Part shown: piece by piece, positions 54,338 through 62,871 of the stretch
Layout of the letters: the number at the start of each line of letters is the position of its first letter
Numbering within the stretch: the first letter of the stretch is position 1
Assembly (NCBI GenBank): GCA_021809105.1
Contig: JAKBAM010000006.1
Location: 59,150 to 123,149 of the forward strand
Source of the DNA: Actinomycetes bacterium
Lineage (GTDB): Bacteria > Actinomycetota > Acidimicrobiia > Acidimicrobiales > Palsa-688
Length of the DNA stretch: 64,000 bases
Direction of reading: 5' to 3'
The notes under the pieces: generated by a model
The model's input: only the letters and a program-made list of their open reading frames with translations
Told to the model about the DNA's origin: nothing
The model's database searches: none
Translations under genes and position numbers: made by a program

Positions 54338-54365
54338 CGGTCTGACGGTCTGACGGTCTGACGGT
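54328..54365. repeat. 8-bp tandem repeat
   Basis: About 4.75 copies of GACGGTCT lie across the XRE-ImmA stop codon and just after it. The TGA stop (54335-54337) falls inside the first copy junction, so extra copies would not change the protein end. The array is a simple-sequence repeat and could vary in length between cells. Confidence 0.9.
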
Positions 54366-54417
54366 GCCATACCCCCGGCCGTCTGAGCCTGTCACACCCC
54401 CTCGGTACCGTCGAGGC

Positions 54418-54678
54418 ATGACGAACAACCAGTTCAACGCCATCGTCAGCACCGAGCTCCAAACAATCCCGCGAGGCGACCTACCGCAGAACCTCTACCG
54501 AGCCGTCTACGAGCAGGCCCGGCTAAACGGCCTCGGATTCCATCCCGAACTCGCCCCGACGCCCGACGCTGCGCACCAGTGCGCCCTCGACCTCATTCGA
54601 CAGCGCCACCCCAGCTTCCTCCCCCAGCGGCTCCAACCGCCCAGTCCACCCGAAGGCGGTCCGCCTCGTGAACCTTGA
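54418..54678 (+). CDS. Small unknown protein opening the TIR operon
   Basis: This 86-residue protein reads MTNNQFNAIVSTELQTIPRGDLPQNLYRAVYEQARLNGLGFHPELAPTPDAAHQCALDLIRQRHPSF. It has a short helical arrangement and no recognisable domain. It overlaps the TIR gene start by 11 bases and is the first gene of a coupled series, so it may be a regulator or small partner. A GAGG stretch lies just before the ATG. Confidence 0.55.
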   Translation: MTNNQFNAIVSTELQTIPRGDLPQNLYRAVYEQARLNGLGFHPELAPTPDAAHQCALDLIRQRHPSFLPQRLQPPSPPEGGPPREP

Positions 54679-55834
54679 GAAATGCGTTGGCGGGACCCTC
54701 GCCTCCGGCGGTGATGTCCCGGTTCCGGACGACCGGGTGGTGCTGAGTGTTTATGCGGTGTGGCACCCGAGCAGCTCTCGCTCGGAACAGCTTGCCCGGG
54801 GCTTGTTCAAGGCAGTTTGCGCGAACCCTGAGGTCCCCGCTTCTCGGGGTTTGGGTATTCCTGTTCGGTTCCGGACGGCGATCTCGTCCGCTTCACTCCC
54901 TGCCCCGGTACCTTTCTCCGTGGCGCAGCACACCGCCGTGTTCGTGTTCTCCGACGACCTCCTAGTGGCCGAACACCGCTGGAGGTCGTTCGCCGACGCC
55001 CTGGCGCGATCCGCCGGCGAGGGCGATGTTGTCGTCCCGGTCGCATTGACTCGACCGGAAAACCTTTCGCACGAGCTCGGCCAACTCCAGGCCATCCGGC
55101 TTCATGAGGTGTCGGAGCCCGACCAGTCCGCCGTTCTGCTCAACCGCGTGATGCACGACCTATGCCGCCTGCTCGACCCGGCGGCAGCGAAGGTCAAGGT
55201 GTTCCTCAGCCACGCCAAACACGACGGCCTCGACATCACGAGGACGGTGCAGCGTCACCTCCACGAGGAGGCCGGGATCGACGAGTTCTTCGACGCCACC
55301 GATATTCCCGATGGCACCCGGTTCGCCGAGTTCATCAAGACGTCCGCCGGCTCGGTCCCGGCCCTGCTCGCGGTGCAGACCGACAGCTACGCGTCGCGTG
55401 AATGGTGCCGGTTGGAGGTGCTCGAAGCCAAGCGCCGTCGCGTGCCGATCGTGGTGCTCGCAGCAGTCGAGAATCGAGAGACCAGATCGTTCCCCTACAT
55501 GGGTAACGTCCCGGTCGTCCGCTGGCGTGGGGAGGCCTCGTTGGCGGCCGTGGTTGCGGCCTTGCTGGGTGAGGTCCTCCGGAACCGCTACTTCCCGTTG
55601 CGGGTGAGGGCGATCAGCAAGCACCACGCAATCGGTGAACTGGACCAGGTTCTCGCCTACCCTCCCGAACTGCTCACGGTGCTGGCCTACCGCGCCGACC
55701 TACGGGAGAAGGGTCAGACCCTGGTCCGCTACATCTACCCCGACCCTCCGCTGGGCTCCGAAGAACTCCAGTTTCTCCGCGAACTCGACCCCGACGTCGA
55801 ACCCATCACCCCTACGCTCCTGCAGGCCACGTGA
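54668..55834 (+). CDS. Tandem TIR-domain protein
   Basis: This 388-residue protein has two TIR-like regions. Residues 20-120 (VVLSVYAVWHPSSSRSEQLARGL...HTAVFVFSDDLLVAEHRW) form a degenerate TIR-like fold. Residues 176-290 form a clearer TIR (VKVFLSHAKHDGLD, FFDATDIPDGTRF, SYASREWCRLEVLEAKRRRVPIVVL); E250 in WCRLE is at the position of the NADase catalytic Glu. The C-terminal tail is soluble. Such proteins cleave NAD or make cyclic ADP-ribose signals in phage defence. The GTG at 54668 overlaps the upstream gene. Confidence 0.85.
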   Translation: MNLEKCVGGTLASGGDVPVPDDRVVLSVYAVWHPSSSRSEQLARGLFKAVCANPEVPASRGLGIPVRFRTAISSASLPAPVPFSVAQHTAVFVFSDDLLVAEHRWRSFADALARSAGEGDVVVPVALTRPENLSHELGQLQAIRLHEVSEPDQSAVLLNRVMHDLCRLLDPAAAKVKVFLSHAKHDGLDITRTVQRHLHEEAGIDEFFDATDIPDGTRFAEFIKTSAGSVPALLAVQTDSYASREWCRLEVLEAKRRRVPIVVLAAVENRETRSFPYMGNVPVVRWRGEASLAAVVAALLGEVLRNRYFPLRVRAISKHHAIGELDQVLAYPPELLTVLAYRADLREKGQTLVRYIYPDPPLGSEELQFLRELDPDVEPITPTLLQAT

Positions 55835-56718
55835 CCGAGACCCTCACGGACTCAGGCCACCACCTCGTCGTCGGTGTCTCCGTGTCGAAGCCAGCAGCCG
55901 ACGAGCTGGTCGAGCTCGGGCTGAGCGACCTGCACGTCCGGCACGCCTTCATCGAGATCGTCCGTCATGTGCTCGCCCTGGACGGCTCGATCGCCTACGG
56001 CGGAGACCTGCGCGCGGCTGGCTACACCGAGTCGCTGTTCGATCTGGTGAGGGCCTACAACCCCCGAGACCTCGCCGGACCTGAACGCGTGACCGCCTAC
56101 CTCGCGTGGCCCATCGGACTGGCCCTCACCCCGGCGCAGCGCGCCGACCTCGCCAACGTCGCCACCCTCGAAGAAGTTCCACCACCGGACGGTGCGCCCG
56201 CCACGCTGCCGCCCATCCCGGAGCGAAACGCGGACGAGCTGCTCTGGAACTCGCTGTCGCTCACGAAGATGCGCCAGCACATGACCGCGGCTCTGGCGGC
56301 TCGAGTCATCCTCGGGGGCCGCGTCTCGGGACAACAAGGCCTCCTTCCCGGGGTGATCGAGGAGGCAGCACTGGCCATTGGCGCGGAGAAACCCCTCTAC
56401 GTGGCGGGCGGATTCGGCGGGTGCGGTCGGGTGCTCGCGGCGGCGCTCAAGGGCGCGGCGCCCGAAGAGCTCACGCTCGAATACCAGCTCGACCACACCC
56501 CTCGCTACCGGGAGCTGCACGACCAGGCCGTGTCCGCAGGTGTCGCGCCCTCCTTCGACGCACTCGGCCAGCTCTTGCACAACGCAGGCATCGAAGGGTT
56601 GAACAACGGACTCAGCCAAGCCGAAAACGAACGACTCTTCGACACCGACGACGTGGACGAAGTGGTAGCGCTGCTCCTCCGAGGACTGCGCCAGGTAGCG
56701 AGCACCCGATCACCATGA
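55831..56718 (+). CDS. SLOG-domain (nucleotide-binding) protein
   Basis: This 295-residue protein has SLOG/LOG-like nucleotide-binding features: LHVRHAFIEIVRHVLALDGSIAYGGDLRAAGYTESLFDLV (residues 34-72) and LYVAGGFGGCGRVLAAAL (about residues 190-207) with the GGxGG loop. In defence systems SLOG domains bind nucleotide or ADP-ribose-derived second messengers, as in Thoeris ThsA. Here no SIR2 or membrane domain is attached. It starts GTG, overlapping the TIR gene stop (GTGA). Confidence 0.75.
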   Translation: MTETLTDSGHHLVVGVSVSKPAADELVELGLSDLHVRHAFIEIVRHVLALDGSIAYGGDLRAAGYTESLFDLVRAYNPRDLAGPERVTAYLAWPIGLALTPAQRADLANVATLEEVPPPDGAPATLPPIPERNADELLWNSLSLTKMRQHMTAALAARVILGGRVSGQQGLLPGVIEEAALAIGAEKPLYVAGGFGGCGRVLAAALKGAAPEELTLEYQLDHTPRYRELHDQAVSAGVAPSFDALGQLLHNAGIEGLNNGLSQAENERLFDTDDVDEVVALLLRGLRQVASTRSP

Positions 56719-56753
56719 CCGCGACAACCCGAGCCGACAACAAGGAACGCACA

Positions 56754-57605
56754 ATGACCGCCACCATCTACATCCCCGAGCGGTTCAGCGCCACCGTGGA
56801 CGAACACCTCGTCCTGAACATGGCGGCCGTTGAGGACTGGCCGCTCATCCTGGGCATTTTCGGACGCCCCGGCGACGGCAAGAGCTTCCAGGCCCGGACC
56901 CACCTCACCAACAGGGGCGTGCGGATCATGTCCATCAACGCCGCCGACCTCGAAAGCGACCGCGCCGGGCAGCCCGGCAAGATGGTCCTCGCCGCCTACC
57001 GCGAGGCAAGCGAGCGCACGGACTCCGGCCGTCCGACCGCCCTCTTGGTCGACGACTTCGACACCACCGTCGGCGAATGGGCGCAAAGCACGAGCACCGT
57101 CAACCACCAGCAGGTCCTCGCTCAACTGATGCACCTAGCCGATTCGCCCACCAGAGTGGGCGACGACGAGCTGCGCCGGATCCCGGTGATCGTGACCGGA
57201 AACGACCTGACCAAGATCTACCCGCCCCTGCGCCGCCCCGGGCGCCTGCGCCCCTTCACCTGGATCCCCACCGACGACGAGCGGTATCAGACCGTCGCCG
57301 CCATCCTCGGCGGCATCGCCAATGACGAGGGACTCCGGAAGATCCTCGCCGCCTGCCCCGACGCACCCATCTCCTTCTTCGCCGACCTGCGGACGACCAT
57401 CCTCGCCAAGCGGGGCGAGACCTCCATCAAAGACCTCGCCACGAAACTGCCGGACCTTGTCAAGGACCCCGACCGGCACCGACGAGTGCTCGAAGCCCAG
57501 ATGCGCTCCTCCTCACTCTCCTCAACCGAGCTCACCGAGCTGGCGACGACCGAATGGGGGCTTCGCCAGGACGCCGACATCTCGCATCTGAAGGACGAGC
57601 AATGA
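56754..57605 (+). CDS. RuBisCO activase-like AAA+ ATPase
   Basis: This 283-residue AAA+ protein closely follows the pattern of plant and cyanobacterial RuBisCO activase. It has GIFGRPGDGKSFQARTHLTN (Walker A G37-S44), IMSINAADLESDRAGQPGKM, ALLVDDFDTTVGEW (Walker B), NHQQVLAQLMHLADSPTR, RIPVIVTGNDLTKIYPPLR (sensor 1 N150) and RRPGRLRPFTWIPTDDER (arginine-rich). No RuBisCO genes are near. It is followed by a HORMA-like protein, for which an AAA+ remodeller would fit. The ATG at 56754 has an AAGGAA site six bases upstream; an ATG at 56715 overlaps the SLOG stop and is an alternative. Confidence 0.85.
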   Translation: MTATIYIPERFSATVDEHLVLNMAAVEDWPLILGIFGRPGDGKSFQARTHLTNRGVRIMSINAADLESDRAGQPGKMVLAAYREASERTDSGRPTALLVDDFDTTVGEWAQSTSTVNHQQVLAQLMHLADSPTRVGDDELRRIPVIVTGNDLTKIYPPLRRPGRLRPFTWIPTDDERYQTVAAILGGIANDEGLRKILAACPDAPISFFADLRTTILAKRGETSIKDLATKLPDLVKDPDRHRRVLEAQMRSSSLSSTELTELATTEWGLRQDADISHLKDEQ

Positions 57606-58117
57606 CCTACACCTACACGTACACCTACACCCGGACGAGCGTCCTCCTCGACCAGGTCGACCTCTTCTACCAGGCAGCCGGGATCGGAGAGGACGCCCGC
57701 AAGCGCGTCGTCGATGCTGTCAATGAGCGATGGCTCGAGCAGGTGGGCGCCTATGTTGAAGAGGACGGCGAGCGAGTGCTCGAAGGGGCTTTGGAGATCA
57801 GTTGGAAAGCCCATTCGGACCACGCAGAGCTGACCATCTCCACGGACCTTGCCGGGTGGGAAGGGGGTGCCGCACCAGAGCTGGTCATCTTGGCGAAGCG
57901 GCTCCGGGAGTATGCCGACAGCAAGAAGCTTGCCGTCCACTTTTGGGTACTCTTCACCGAGAAGATCCGGAACGATCCCGAGATCTATCCGAGTCGTAAG
58001 AAGACCGTAGGCGTGGACGGTGGGCCGCCGCCTCCTTGGAGGAAGACGCCTCAAGAGCGACGCATCCCCCTTCAGGACCTGCCCGAAGCCCATGTCGTGC
58101 TTCGCGACGCGCGATAG
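57602..58117 (+). CDS. Bacterial HORMA-like protein
   Basis: This 171-residue protein begins MTYTYTYTYTRTSVLLDQVDLFYQAAG and continues RKRVVDAVNERWLEQVGAYVEEDGERVLEGALEISWK, followed by a C-terminal PWRKTPQERRIPLQDLPEAHVVLRD. The YTYTYT-x-T strand, the long helix and the VEYGF-like strand pattern recall bacterial HORMA proteins of type III CBASS, and the C-terminal segment could be a safety belt. No CD-NTase gene is visible. ATG at 57602 overlaps the AAA+ gene stop (ATGA). The family assignment is by pattern only. Confidence 0.5.
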   Translation: MTYTYTYTYTRTSVLLDQVDLFYQAAGIGEDARKRVVDAVNERWLEQVGAYVEEDGERVLEGALEISWKAHSDHAELTISTDLAGWEGGAAPELVILAKRLREYADSKKLAVHFWVLFTEKIRNDPEIYPSRKKTVGVDGGPPPPWRKTPQERRIPLQDLPEAHVVLRDAR

Positions 58118-58127
58118 GGGAACCGCT

Positions 58128-58673
58128 ATGCGACAGATCTTCGTCTCTTTCCACCACCACGACGAGTACGAGGTGTCCGTCTTCTGTCGGCGGTACGCGC
58201 AGTTCTTCGACGAGATCCGAACCCTGGGGATCTCCGAAGAAGGCGACGAGTACGCCGACAAGATCAACAGCGGCGATACGGACTACGTCATGAGGAAGAT
58301 CCGAGAGGACTACCTCGCCGGCACCACGTGCACCGTCGTCCTTATCGGCAAGTGCACGTGGGCCCGTCGCTACATCGACTGGGAAATCGCGGCGACCCTG
58401 CGCAACAACAAGGACAATCCCCGCAGCGGGCTCATCGCCGTGCAACTGCCCTCCGCCGCGGAGAACGGTTGGACGACGCTCCCGCCCCGACTCGCAAAGA
58501 ACGTGATCCGTCAAGACGGGAACGACGTCGGATACGCGCGCTTCTATGCGCCGCCTCCCAGTGACGGGACGCTCGCCACCTGGGTGGACGCCGCCATCGA
58601 GCGACGCGACTCAATGGAACCCATCGAGGGGTCGACCTCGGACCTGCGTGTCAACAGCTCGCCATGCGAATGA
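58128..58673 (+). CDS. MTH538/ThsB-like TIR protein
   Basis: This 181-residue protein starts MRQIFVSFHHHDEYEVSVFCRRYAQFFDEIRTLGIS and continues KINSGDTDYVMRKIREDYLAGTTCTVVLIGKCTWARRYIDWEIAATL, matching the MTH538 TIR-like (DUF1863) family to which Thoeris ThsB belongs. The WARRYIDWEI segment carries the conserved W-x-x-x-E element of these folds. It is probably a second sensor or effector of the operon. A GGGG site lies seven bases upstream of the ATG. The 3' end overlaps a small open frame. Confidence 0.85.
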   Translation: MRQIFVSFHHHDEYEVSVFCRRYAQFFDEIRTLGISEEGDEYADKINSGDTDYVMRKIREDYLAGTTCTVVLIGKCTWARRYIDWEIAATLRNNKDNPRSGLIAVQLPSAAENGWTTLPPRLAKNVIRQDGNDVGYARFYAPPPSDGTLATWVDAAIERRDSMEPIEGSTSDLRVNSSPCE

Positions 58674-58807
58674 CGACGCCAATCGCTCACCTCGAACTCT
58701 TGGACCAGGAAGGATCAACAGGCCCGACCGTGTTCGTGGCCTTCCGCTCCCTGACCAAAGCTGAGCAATTGTCTGCCCTGCGACTGAGCAGCCATGACCG
58801 GTCCTAG
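58664..58807 (+). CDS. Small open frame between the TIR gene and qatA
   Basis: A 47-codon frame starts at the ATG at 58664 inside the ThsB-like gene and stops at 58807 inside qatA, overlapping both neighbours. It reads MRMTTPIAHLELLDQEGSTG then VFVAFRSLTKAEQLSALRLSS. The overlap style matches the neighbouring coupled genes. No family is recognised and it could be fortuitous. Confidence 0.4.
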   Translation: MRMTTPIAHLELLDQEGSTGPTVFVAFRSLTKAEQLSALRLSSHDRS

Positions 58808-60725
58808 TGTTCGTGGCCCCGGCGTGGCCGGGGACGTGATCCGCCCATCGGTTAGCGCTACCGAGCAGTTCGCGCTGTGGTCGGACGAGCCGTCGCCGAC
58901 CGACCTGCTGTCCTTCGGTGCAGTGGCCGCCACGGTGACCGACGCCCTGCTCGATGAGCGCCTCAACCCCGTGGCTCTAGGCCTGTCTGGGGCCTGGGGA
59001 AGTGGGAAGACCACGGTTCTGGGCCTCGTCCACCAGGAGCTGGATGCTCGTAACTCACCTGAGGCCACGGTCATTGTCGTCCCAACTGATCCGTGGCGCT
59101 ACGACCCGGCCACTGGGGCGAAGGAGAGCCTCATCTCCGAGGTGCTCGACCGGCTGAGCAATGAGGTCGAGCGCACCGAGGATAAGGGTGACAAAGCGAA
59201 GAAGCTCATCAAGCGTCTCGTTGGTCGGGTGAACTAGTCGAAGGCAATTCAGCTAGCGGCCAGGACCACCCTCGCGTTGCAACTTCCCCGGGTCGAGGAC
59301 CTGTTCGGCCTGATCAAGGACGAAAACGACAACGAGTCGGACGCCGCACCGCGTGGAATGGAGGGCTTCCGGGACGAGTTCAGCCAACTCATGCGCTCAG
59401 AGGAGCTAAAGCATGTTCGGCGGGTGGTGGTACTTGTCGACGACCTCGACCGCTGTCTGCCCCGGACGGTTATCGAAACCCTGGAAGCGATCCGCCTCTT
59501 CCTGGCGGTGCCGGGCATGTCGTTTGTGCTGGCTGCCGATGAGGAGCGTGTCGCCGAGGCCATCCGTACCGAGTTCCCGAAGCCAACTGGTGGCGACGGT
59601 CAAGACGCGACAGTCGAGGAGCCTGCCAGGTTGTACCTGCACAAGATCGTTCAGACCACGATCCCGCTGCCGGCCCTGAGTCGCTTCGACACGCACGCAT
59701 ACCTCCTCCTGCTCCAGCTGCAGGCACGCTTATCAAAGGAACAGCTGACCGCGTTTGCCGACCAGTGCCAGACCCTGCGCCTCGAATCCCGAGACCTTGA
59801 CGATCTGCCGGGAGTCAACGGGGTTGAGATATCTGAGGAGCTGGCCTTTGCGGCCCGACTGACGCCTCTGCTCTATGAGAAGCTCCGCGGCAGCCCACGA
59901 CGTGTTAAGCGCTTCCTGAACGACCTGCATGTCCGTCAGGCGGTGGCCAGTCGCCGCGGCATAGACCTCGACCCGGGAGTGGTCGCCAAGTTGATGGTGC
60001 TGGAGGTACTGCTCCCAGAGGAATTCACCCGGCTGTTGAACTGGTTGGCCGCGGGCAAACTTCGCGAACAGCTCGACGCTCTTGAGGTGGCAGCTGGCCG
60101 TCCCGCGGCAGAGGACCCTGCGGGGTCTGAGGTCCCGGCCGCCGAGCCCCACGACGACGCAGGGGAGACGCCCGGTTCAGCGGCCGCGGAGCAGAAATCC
60201 CAGGAATTCCCTGACGCCTTGGTTCGCTGGGCGAAGCTCTACCCACCCCTCCGTGGTGTCGACCTCGCCAGCTACCTCTACCTCGCCGCCGCATTTCAGG
60301 GAAAGCCCCTGCTTGACGCTGAGCTGCCAGAACGGCTGCGGGACATCGCCGCGAACCTGCTGTCCAGCGAGCGAGCCGACCAGAAGTCGGTCACGGACGG
60401 GGATCTCTTGTCGCTGACTAACGACGAGGCGCGGCTGCTGGTCCAGCACCTTGGGCGCATGGGTCGCGACCGCCCCTCCGACCAACGCAAGGCGATACTC
60501 GCTATCAAGCGCACTGCAGATCAGCATCCCGAGGCAATCGAGGAGGCAAAAAGCGCGCTCCTGGCGATACCACCCGACGAGGTGGGTCCGGCAACGCCAC
60601 TCCTCTTCAAGCTCCCGGCAGATATCGCCTATCGGCCCGTTTTGGAGCACTGGCGGGATCGATCTTCCAGGGAACCAGTCCGCACGGCCGCCACCGAAGC
60701 CCTCAAGGAGGATGGGGGGCACTGA
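58794..60725 (+). pseudogene. qatA: QatA KAP P-loop ATPase interrupted by an amber codon
   Basis: The frame encodes a KAP-family P-loop NTPase with Walker A GAWGSGKT (residues 66-73), VVLVDDLDRCLPRT as Walker B and the LRGSPRRVKRFLNDLHVR segment. A TAG at 59235-59237 (codon 148) interrupts it, and the same frame continues without a shift to 60725. The context RVN-stop-SKAIQLAARTTLALQLP lies where relatives tend to have a Trp (W-x-KA), so a TGG-to-TAG change is likely. If read through, the protein would have about 643 residues. As it stands the ATPase of the Qat system is probably inactive. Confidence 0.8.
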
Positions 60726-61582
60726 TGGGCACCAGCGGCGCTTATTCGGGCAGTGGTGACACCGCTGGGAAGAGGCTGCGCCGGGAACTGAAGCAATGGT
60801 TGGACGATGTCCCGCCGAACGACAACCCCCCTGAGCCTACAGACGATTCGGACAACCCATCAGACGGTTCCCCGACGGACACATCGCCACCACAGGGCCA
60901 CCTTTCCCCGGACACGCTTCTGAACGTCATCCCGCTTCTCCGACCCCGCACCAGAGGCGGGCGAGGCGGAGACGGCCCCGGCGGTGGCGGCCTCGGTCCT
61001 GGTGGCGCTCGGGGTTCGGGTACCGGCACCCGCAACCGAGGCGGAGCGCACCGTGCCGCTGCCGGTTTCGCGACCACCGCGGGCCGAGCGGCGGCGGCGG
61101 CGTACGCCTACCAGATCGGCGACGCCACGGCATTGGCTCGCCTCGGACTCGACTACACCGAGCTGCGAGCGCTCGGCGATCCCCTCGAAGTCACCGTCCG
61201 GATCGTCAACGCCGCCTGTGGACCGCTCAGCGACAGCACCATCGAGCACGAGGAGCAGCGCTACGTCGCCGGCGAGATCGCCCAATGGGTCATCGAGCAG
61301 GGGGAGGCAGGGGCCACGCCGACCCCGGAGGAGATCGTCCGCAAGACCATCGCTCTGATCATCCAAGAGGCAGCGCTCAGCGAAGCAGGTGAAATCGCTC
61401 GCCAAGCTGACCGGCCAGAGAACACTGGCGAGCTCACCGAACGGGAGATCGAAGAGGTTGCCGAGGTCCTCGCCGGCCGAGCCGAGCTGTCAGTGAATGG
61501 CGCCACGGAAGAGGAGATCACTCAGGCGGTTGAGGACGGCATCGAGACCCTTCGTCGAATGCGAGGAGATGGTCGCCGATGA
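60725..61582 (+). CDS. qatB: QatB-like protein
   Basis: This 285-residue protein has an acidic Pro/Ser/Asp-rich stretch (residues 20-65) and a glycine-rich linker, then a helical domain (AAGRAAAAAYAYQIGDATALARLGLDYTELRALG, EEEIVRKTIALIIQEAAL). It is QatB, the second component of the Qat antiphage system, by position and by the helical region. The molecular role is unknown. The ATG at 60725 shares one base with the qatA stop (TGATG). Confidence 0.75.
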   Translation: MGTSGAYSGSGDTAGKRLRRELKQWLDDVPPNDNPPEPTDDSDNPSDGSPTDTSPPQGHLSPDTLLNVIPLLRPRTRGGRGGDGPGGGGLGPGGARGSGTGTRNRGGAHRAAAGFATTAGRAAAAAYAYQIGDATALARLGLDYTELRALGDPLEVTVRIVNAACGPLSDSTIEHEEQRYVAGEIAQWVIEQGEAGATPTPEEIVRKTIALIIQEAALSEAGEIARQADRPENTGELTEREIEEVAEVLAGRAELSVNGATEEEITQAVEDGIETLRRMRGDGRR

Positions 61583-62871
61583 CCGCCTACCGCTTGCGCC
61601 TCAGCCTGCCAGAGCAGATCCCGCCTGGCCTCGCTCGTACGACCTTCTACTGGACCGCGCAGGGACGGTCCTCTTTCGGGTCGACTTATGGGCCGCGGCT
61701 AGGGGGTCTCGGCCCGGTGCCTCCGCCGAACGTCGACTTCGTGCGCATCGCCACCGCCGTGTTCGCTGCCGACCGCACCGAACCACGTCAGTTCGGAGGC
61801 TCTAACTGGAACCAACGAGACCTCGAACTCACCATCCCGGTGGGCAAGGTTGACCGTTGGGAGCCGCTTACTGACCGCTTGGCCACCCTGTTCGGCTTCC
61901 TGACTGGTGACCATTGGACCTTCCGCTTTGTTGCTGCCCGATCAGCCCGGGAACCCATCGCCTCCACGCTGCTTCCTCCCCAGCGAGTGGTGCTGCTGAG
62001 CGGAGGCGCCGACTCGGCGATCGGAGCGCTCCTCTCCCGGTCGCAGCTCAAAGACGCAGAGTCCCACACCCTCGTCTCGCATGTCGGGCTGACCAACCTG
62101 GCGCCCATACAACGACATGTCGCTAGCCAAATAGAGGCACTCACTCCCGGACCCGGACAGCGGCACCTCCAGGTCGCCTTCGGGCGTCGCCAGAAGCAGC
62201 CCGACGGAACCTCGTTCGGACGGGGCGAACCCTCCAGCCGCTCACGTTCGGCCCTATTCCTCGCTTTCGGATTGGCGGTGGCAAGCATTGACGGCGTACC
62301 GCTCTGGATCCCCGAAAACGGGTTTGCCTCTCTCAACCCGCCACTCGGACCAGAACGGCGAGGCAGCCTCTCCACCCGCACCACTCACCCAGCATTTCTG
62401 CAGGGATTGTCGGACATCCTCCGACAAGCCGGAGCTCACGCGGACATCACTAACCCGCTCGCCGACATGACGAAAGGGCAGATGTTCACCATGGCCGCCA
62501 ACCTCACGGATCCCACGGCGGCCAGCATCCTGCTCAGCTCCACGCACTCGTGCGGACTCACCGGTCAACGCAACTTCCACGTCTCGACCAGCCAGCAGTG
62601 CGGCGTCTGCTTCGGCTGCGTGATCCGGCGGGCCTCCTTCGTTGCATCCGGGATCTCGGACCAAAGCTCCTACGTTGATCCGAGTCGGGACCCAGGCCTG
62701 CCCGGTTGGCTGGCCAAGAAGTCGGTAGAACCATCGGTGCGGGATTTCGTGCGACGCGGTATCCGTGCCGCGGACATCGCCGCCCTAAGCCTGCCGCCGG
62801 GATATCCGGCACGGGAGGCCCTGCGGCTGTGCCAGGAAGCTCAAACGGAGCTGGCGACCTTATTCTCATGA
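61579..62871 (+). CDS. qatC: QatC QueC-like PP-loop protein
   Basis: This 430-residue protein is QatC. A VVLLSGGADSAIGALLSR motif (SGGADS at residues 141-146) marks a PP-loop ATP pyrophosphatase like QueC, and QQCGVCFGCVIRRASF supplies a zinc-binding Cys set (C-x2-C-x2-C). QueC converts 7-carboxy-7-deazaguanine to preQ0; QatC has been proposed to make or use a 7-deazaguanine-type modification in Qat defence. ATG start overlaps the qatB stop (ATGA). The N-terminal 130 residues form the family-specific extension. Confidence 0.85.
   Translation: MTAYRLRLSLPEQIPPGLARTTFYWTAQGRSSFGSTYGPRLGGLGPVPPPNVDFVRIATAVFAADRTEPRQFGGSNWNQRDLELTIPVGKVDRWEPLTDRLATLFGFLTGDHWTFRFVAARSAREPIASTLLPPQRVVLLSGGADSAIGALLSRSQLKDAESHTLVSHVGLTNLAPIQRHVASQIEALTPGPGQRHLQVAFGRRQKQPDGTSFGRGEPSSRSRSALFLAFGLAVASIDGVPLWIPENGFASLNPPLGPERRGSLSTRTTHPAFLQGLSDILRQAGAHADITNPLADMTKGQMFTMAANLTDPTAASILLSSTHSCGLTGQRNFHVSTSQQCGVCFGCVIRRASFVASGISDQSSYVDPSRDPGLPGWLAKKSVEPSVRDFVRRGIRAADIAALSLPPGYPAREALRLCQEAQTELATLFS

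Noticed and set aside
54418..58117. Calling the operon a CBASS system
   Set aside because: No CD-NTase motif or TRIP13 was seen; the AAA+ protein resembles RuBisCO activase.
54418..58673. Calling the operon a standard Thoeris system
   Set aside because: ThsA (SIR2 plus SLOG) is missing; only a stand-alone SLOG and a ThsB-like TIR are present.
58794..60725. Programmed readthrough of the qatA amber codon
   Set aside because: There is no visible readthrough element and a Trp-to-stop mutation explains the site more simply; kept only as an alternative.
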